Assembly: GCF_900128955.1 (NCBI RefSeq)
Contig: NZ_FQTY01000012.1
Span: forward strand, 1-64,000
Reading direction: 5' to 3'
DNA length: 64,000 nucleotides
DNA from: Tissierella praeacuta DSM 18095
Lineage (GTDB): Bacteria > Bacillota > Clostridia > Tissierellales > Tissierellaceae
Each line of letters begins with the position of its first letter. Position 1 is the stretch's first letter. Shown here piece by piece: positions 63,977 to 64,000 of this stretch. Under the pieces are notes generated by a model that saw nothing but the letters and a program-made list of their open reading frames with translations, had not been told where the DNA came from and did not search any database. A program made the position numbers and the translations under genes.

Positions 63977-64000
63977 AATTAATATCTTTATTATCTTTGT

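Overview
The window is AT-rich DNA of an anaerobic, amino-acid- and peptide-fermenting Firmicute of class Clostridia. A Tissierellales-type organism is my best guess, but that is inference. Supporting genes include NAD-type glutamate dehydrogenase, bcd-etfBA with a ferredoxin-fused EtfA, Rex, isoaspartyl dipeptidase, M20 peptidases, AsrABC-type siroheme reductase, Bce and BlaI/BlaR modules and an FMN riboswitch. Almost all genes lie on the minus strand, as expected for one replichore. I saw no rRNA, tRNA, CRISPR array or complete mobile element; only the end of an IS3-like element may touch the left edge.

Layout. 1-9.6 kb: flotillin, then a peptide-use block (PucR-type regulator, two M20 hydrolases, a two-gene membrane system with a DUF5058-like subunit) and a chemoreceptor. 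9.8-14.6 kb: an orphan HTH protein, a YibQ-type deacetylase-fold protein, and groES-groEL under a CIRCE operator. 14.8-19.6 kb: a sigma-54 unit made of an enhancer-binding protein, paired palindromes, a -24/-12 promoter, NhaC-type antiporter and iadA. 19.7-26.2 kb: a truncated DUF554 gene and a Bce-type ABC transporter/two-component module with a lipid glycosyltransferase inside it. 26.3-34.7 kb: a seven-gene nitrate/nitrite (or sulfite) reduction operon facing a Crp/Fnr regulator across a TGTGA-N6-TCACA site. 34.7-44.5 kb: a DUF3160 lipoprotein pair, Ogg, glutamate dehydrogenase, bcd-etfB-etfA and rex. 44.5-45 kb: a short HesB-like gene with an in-frame UGA and a SECIS-like hairpin, a likely selenoprotein. 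45-50 kb: an ABC-F ATPase, a dense DnaA-box cluster and the t6A operon tsaE-tsaB-rimI-tsaD. 50-58 kb: hypothetical proteins, GNAT genes (one internally deleted), an ECF sigma/DUF4179 pair, and blaI-blaR1 with a beta-propeller sensor. 58-64 kb: recQ, riboswitch-controlled ribU, an ATP-NAD-kinase-like protein and an amidohydrolase.

The genes fit a cell that takes up and hydrolyses acyl-amino acids, peptides and isoaspartyl dipeptides. It would deaminate amino acids through glutamate dehydrogenase, dispose of electrons through acyl-CoA dehydrogenase/ETF under Rex control, and use nitrate or sulfite as an extra electron sink. The most notable items are the candidate selenoprotein, the DnaA-box cluster and the self-contained sigma-54 unit.
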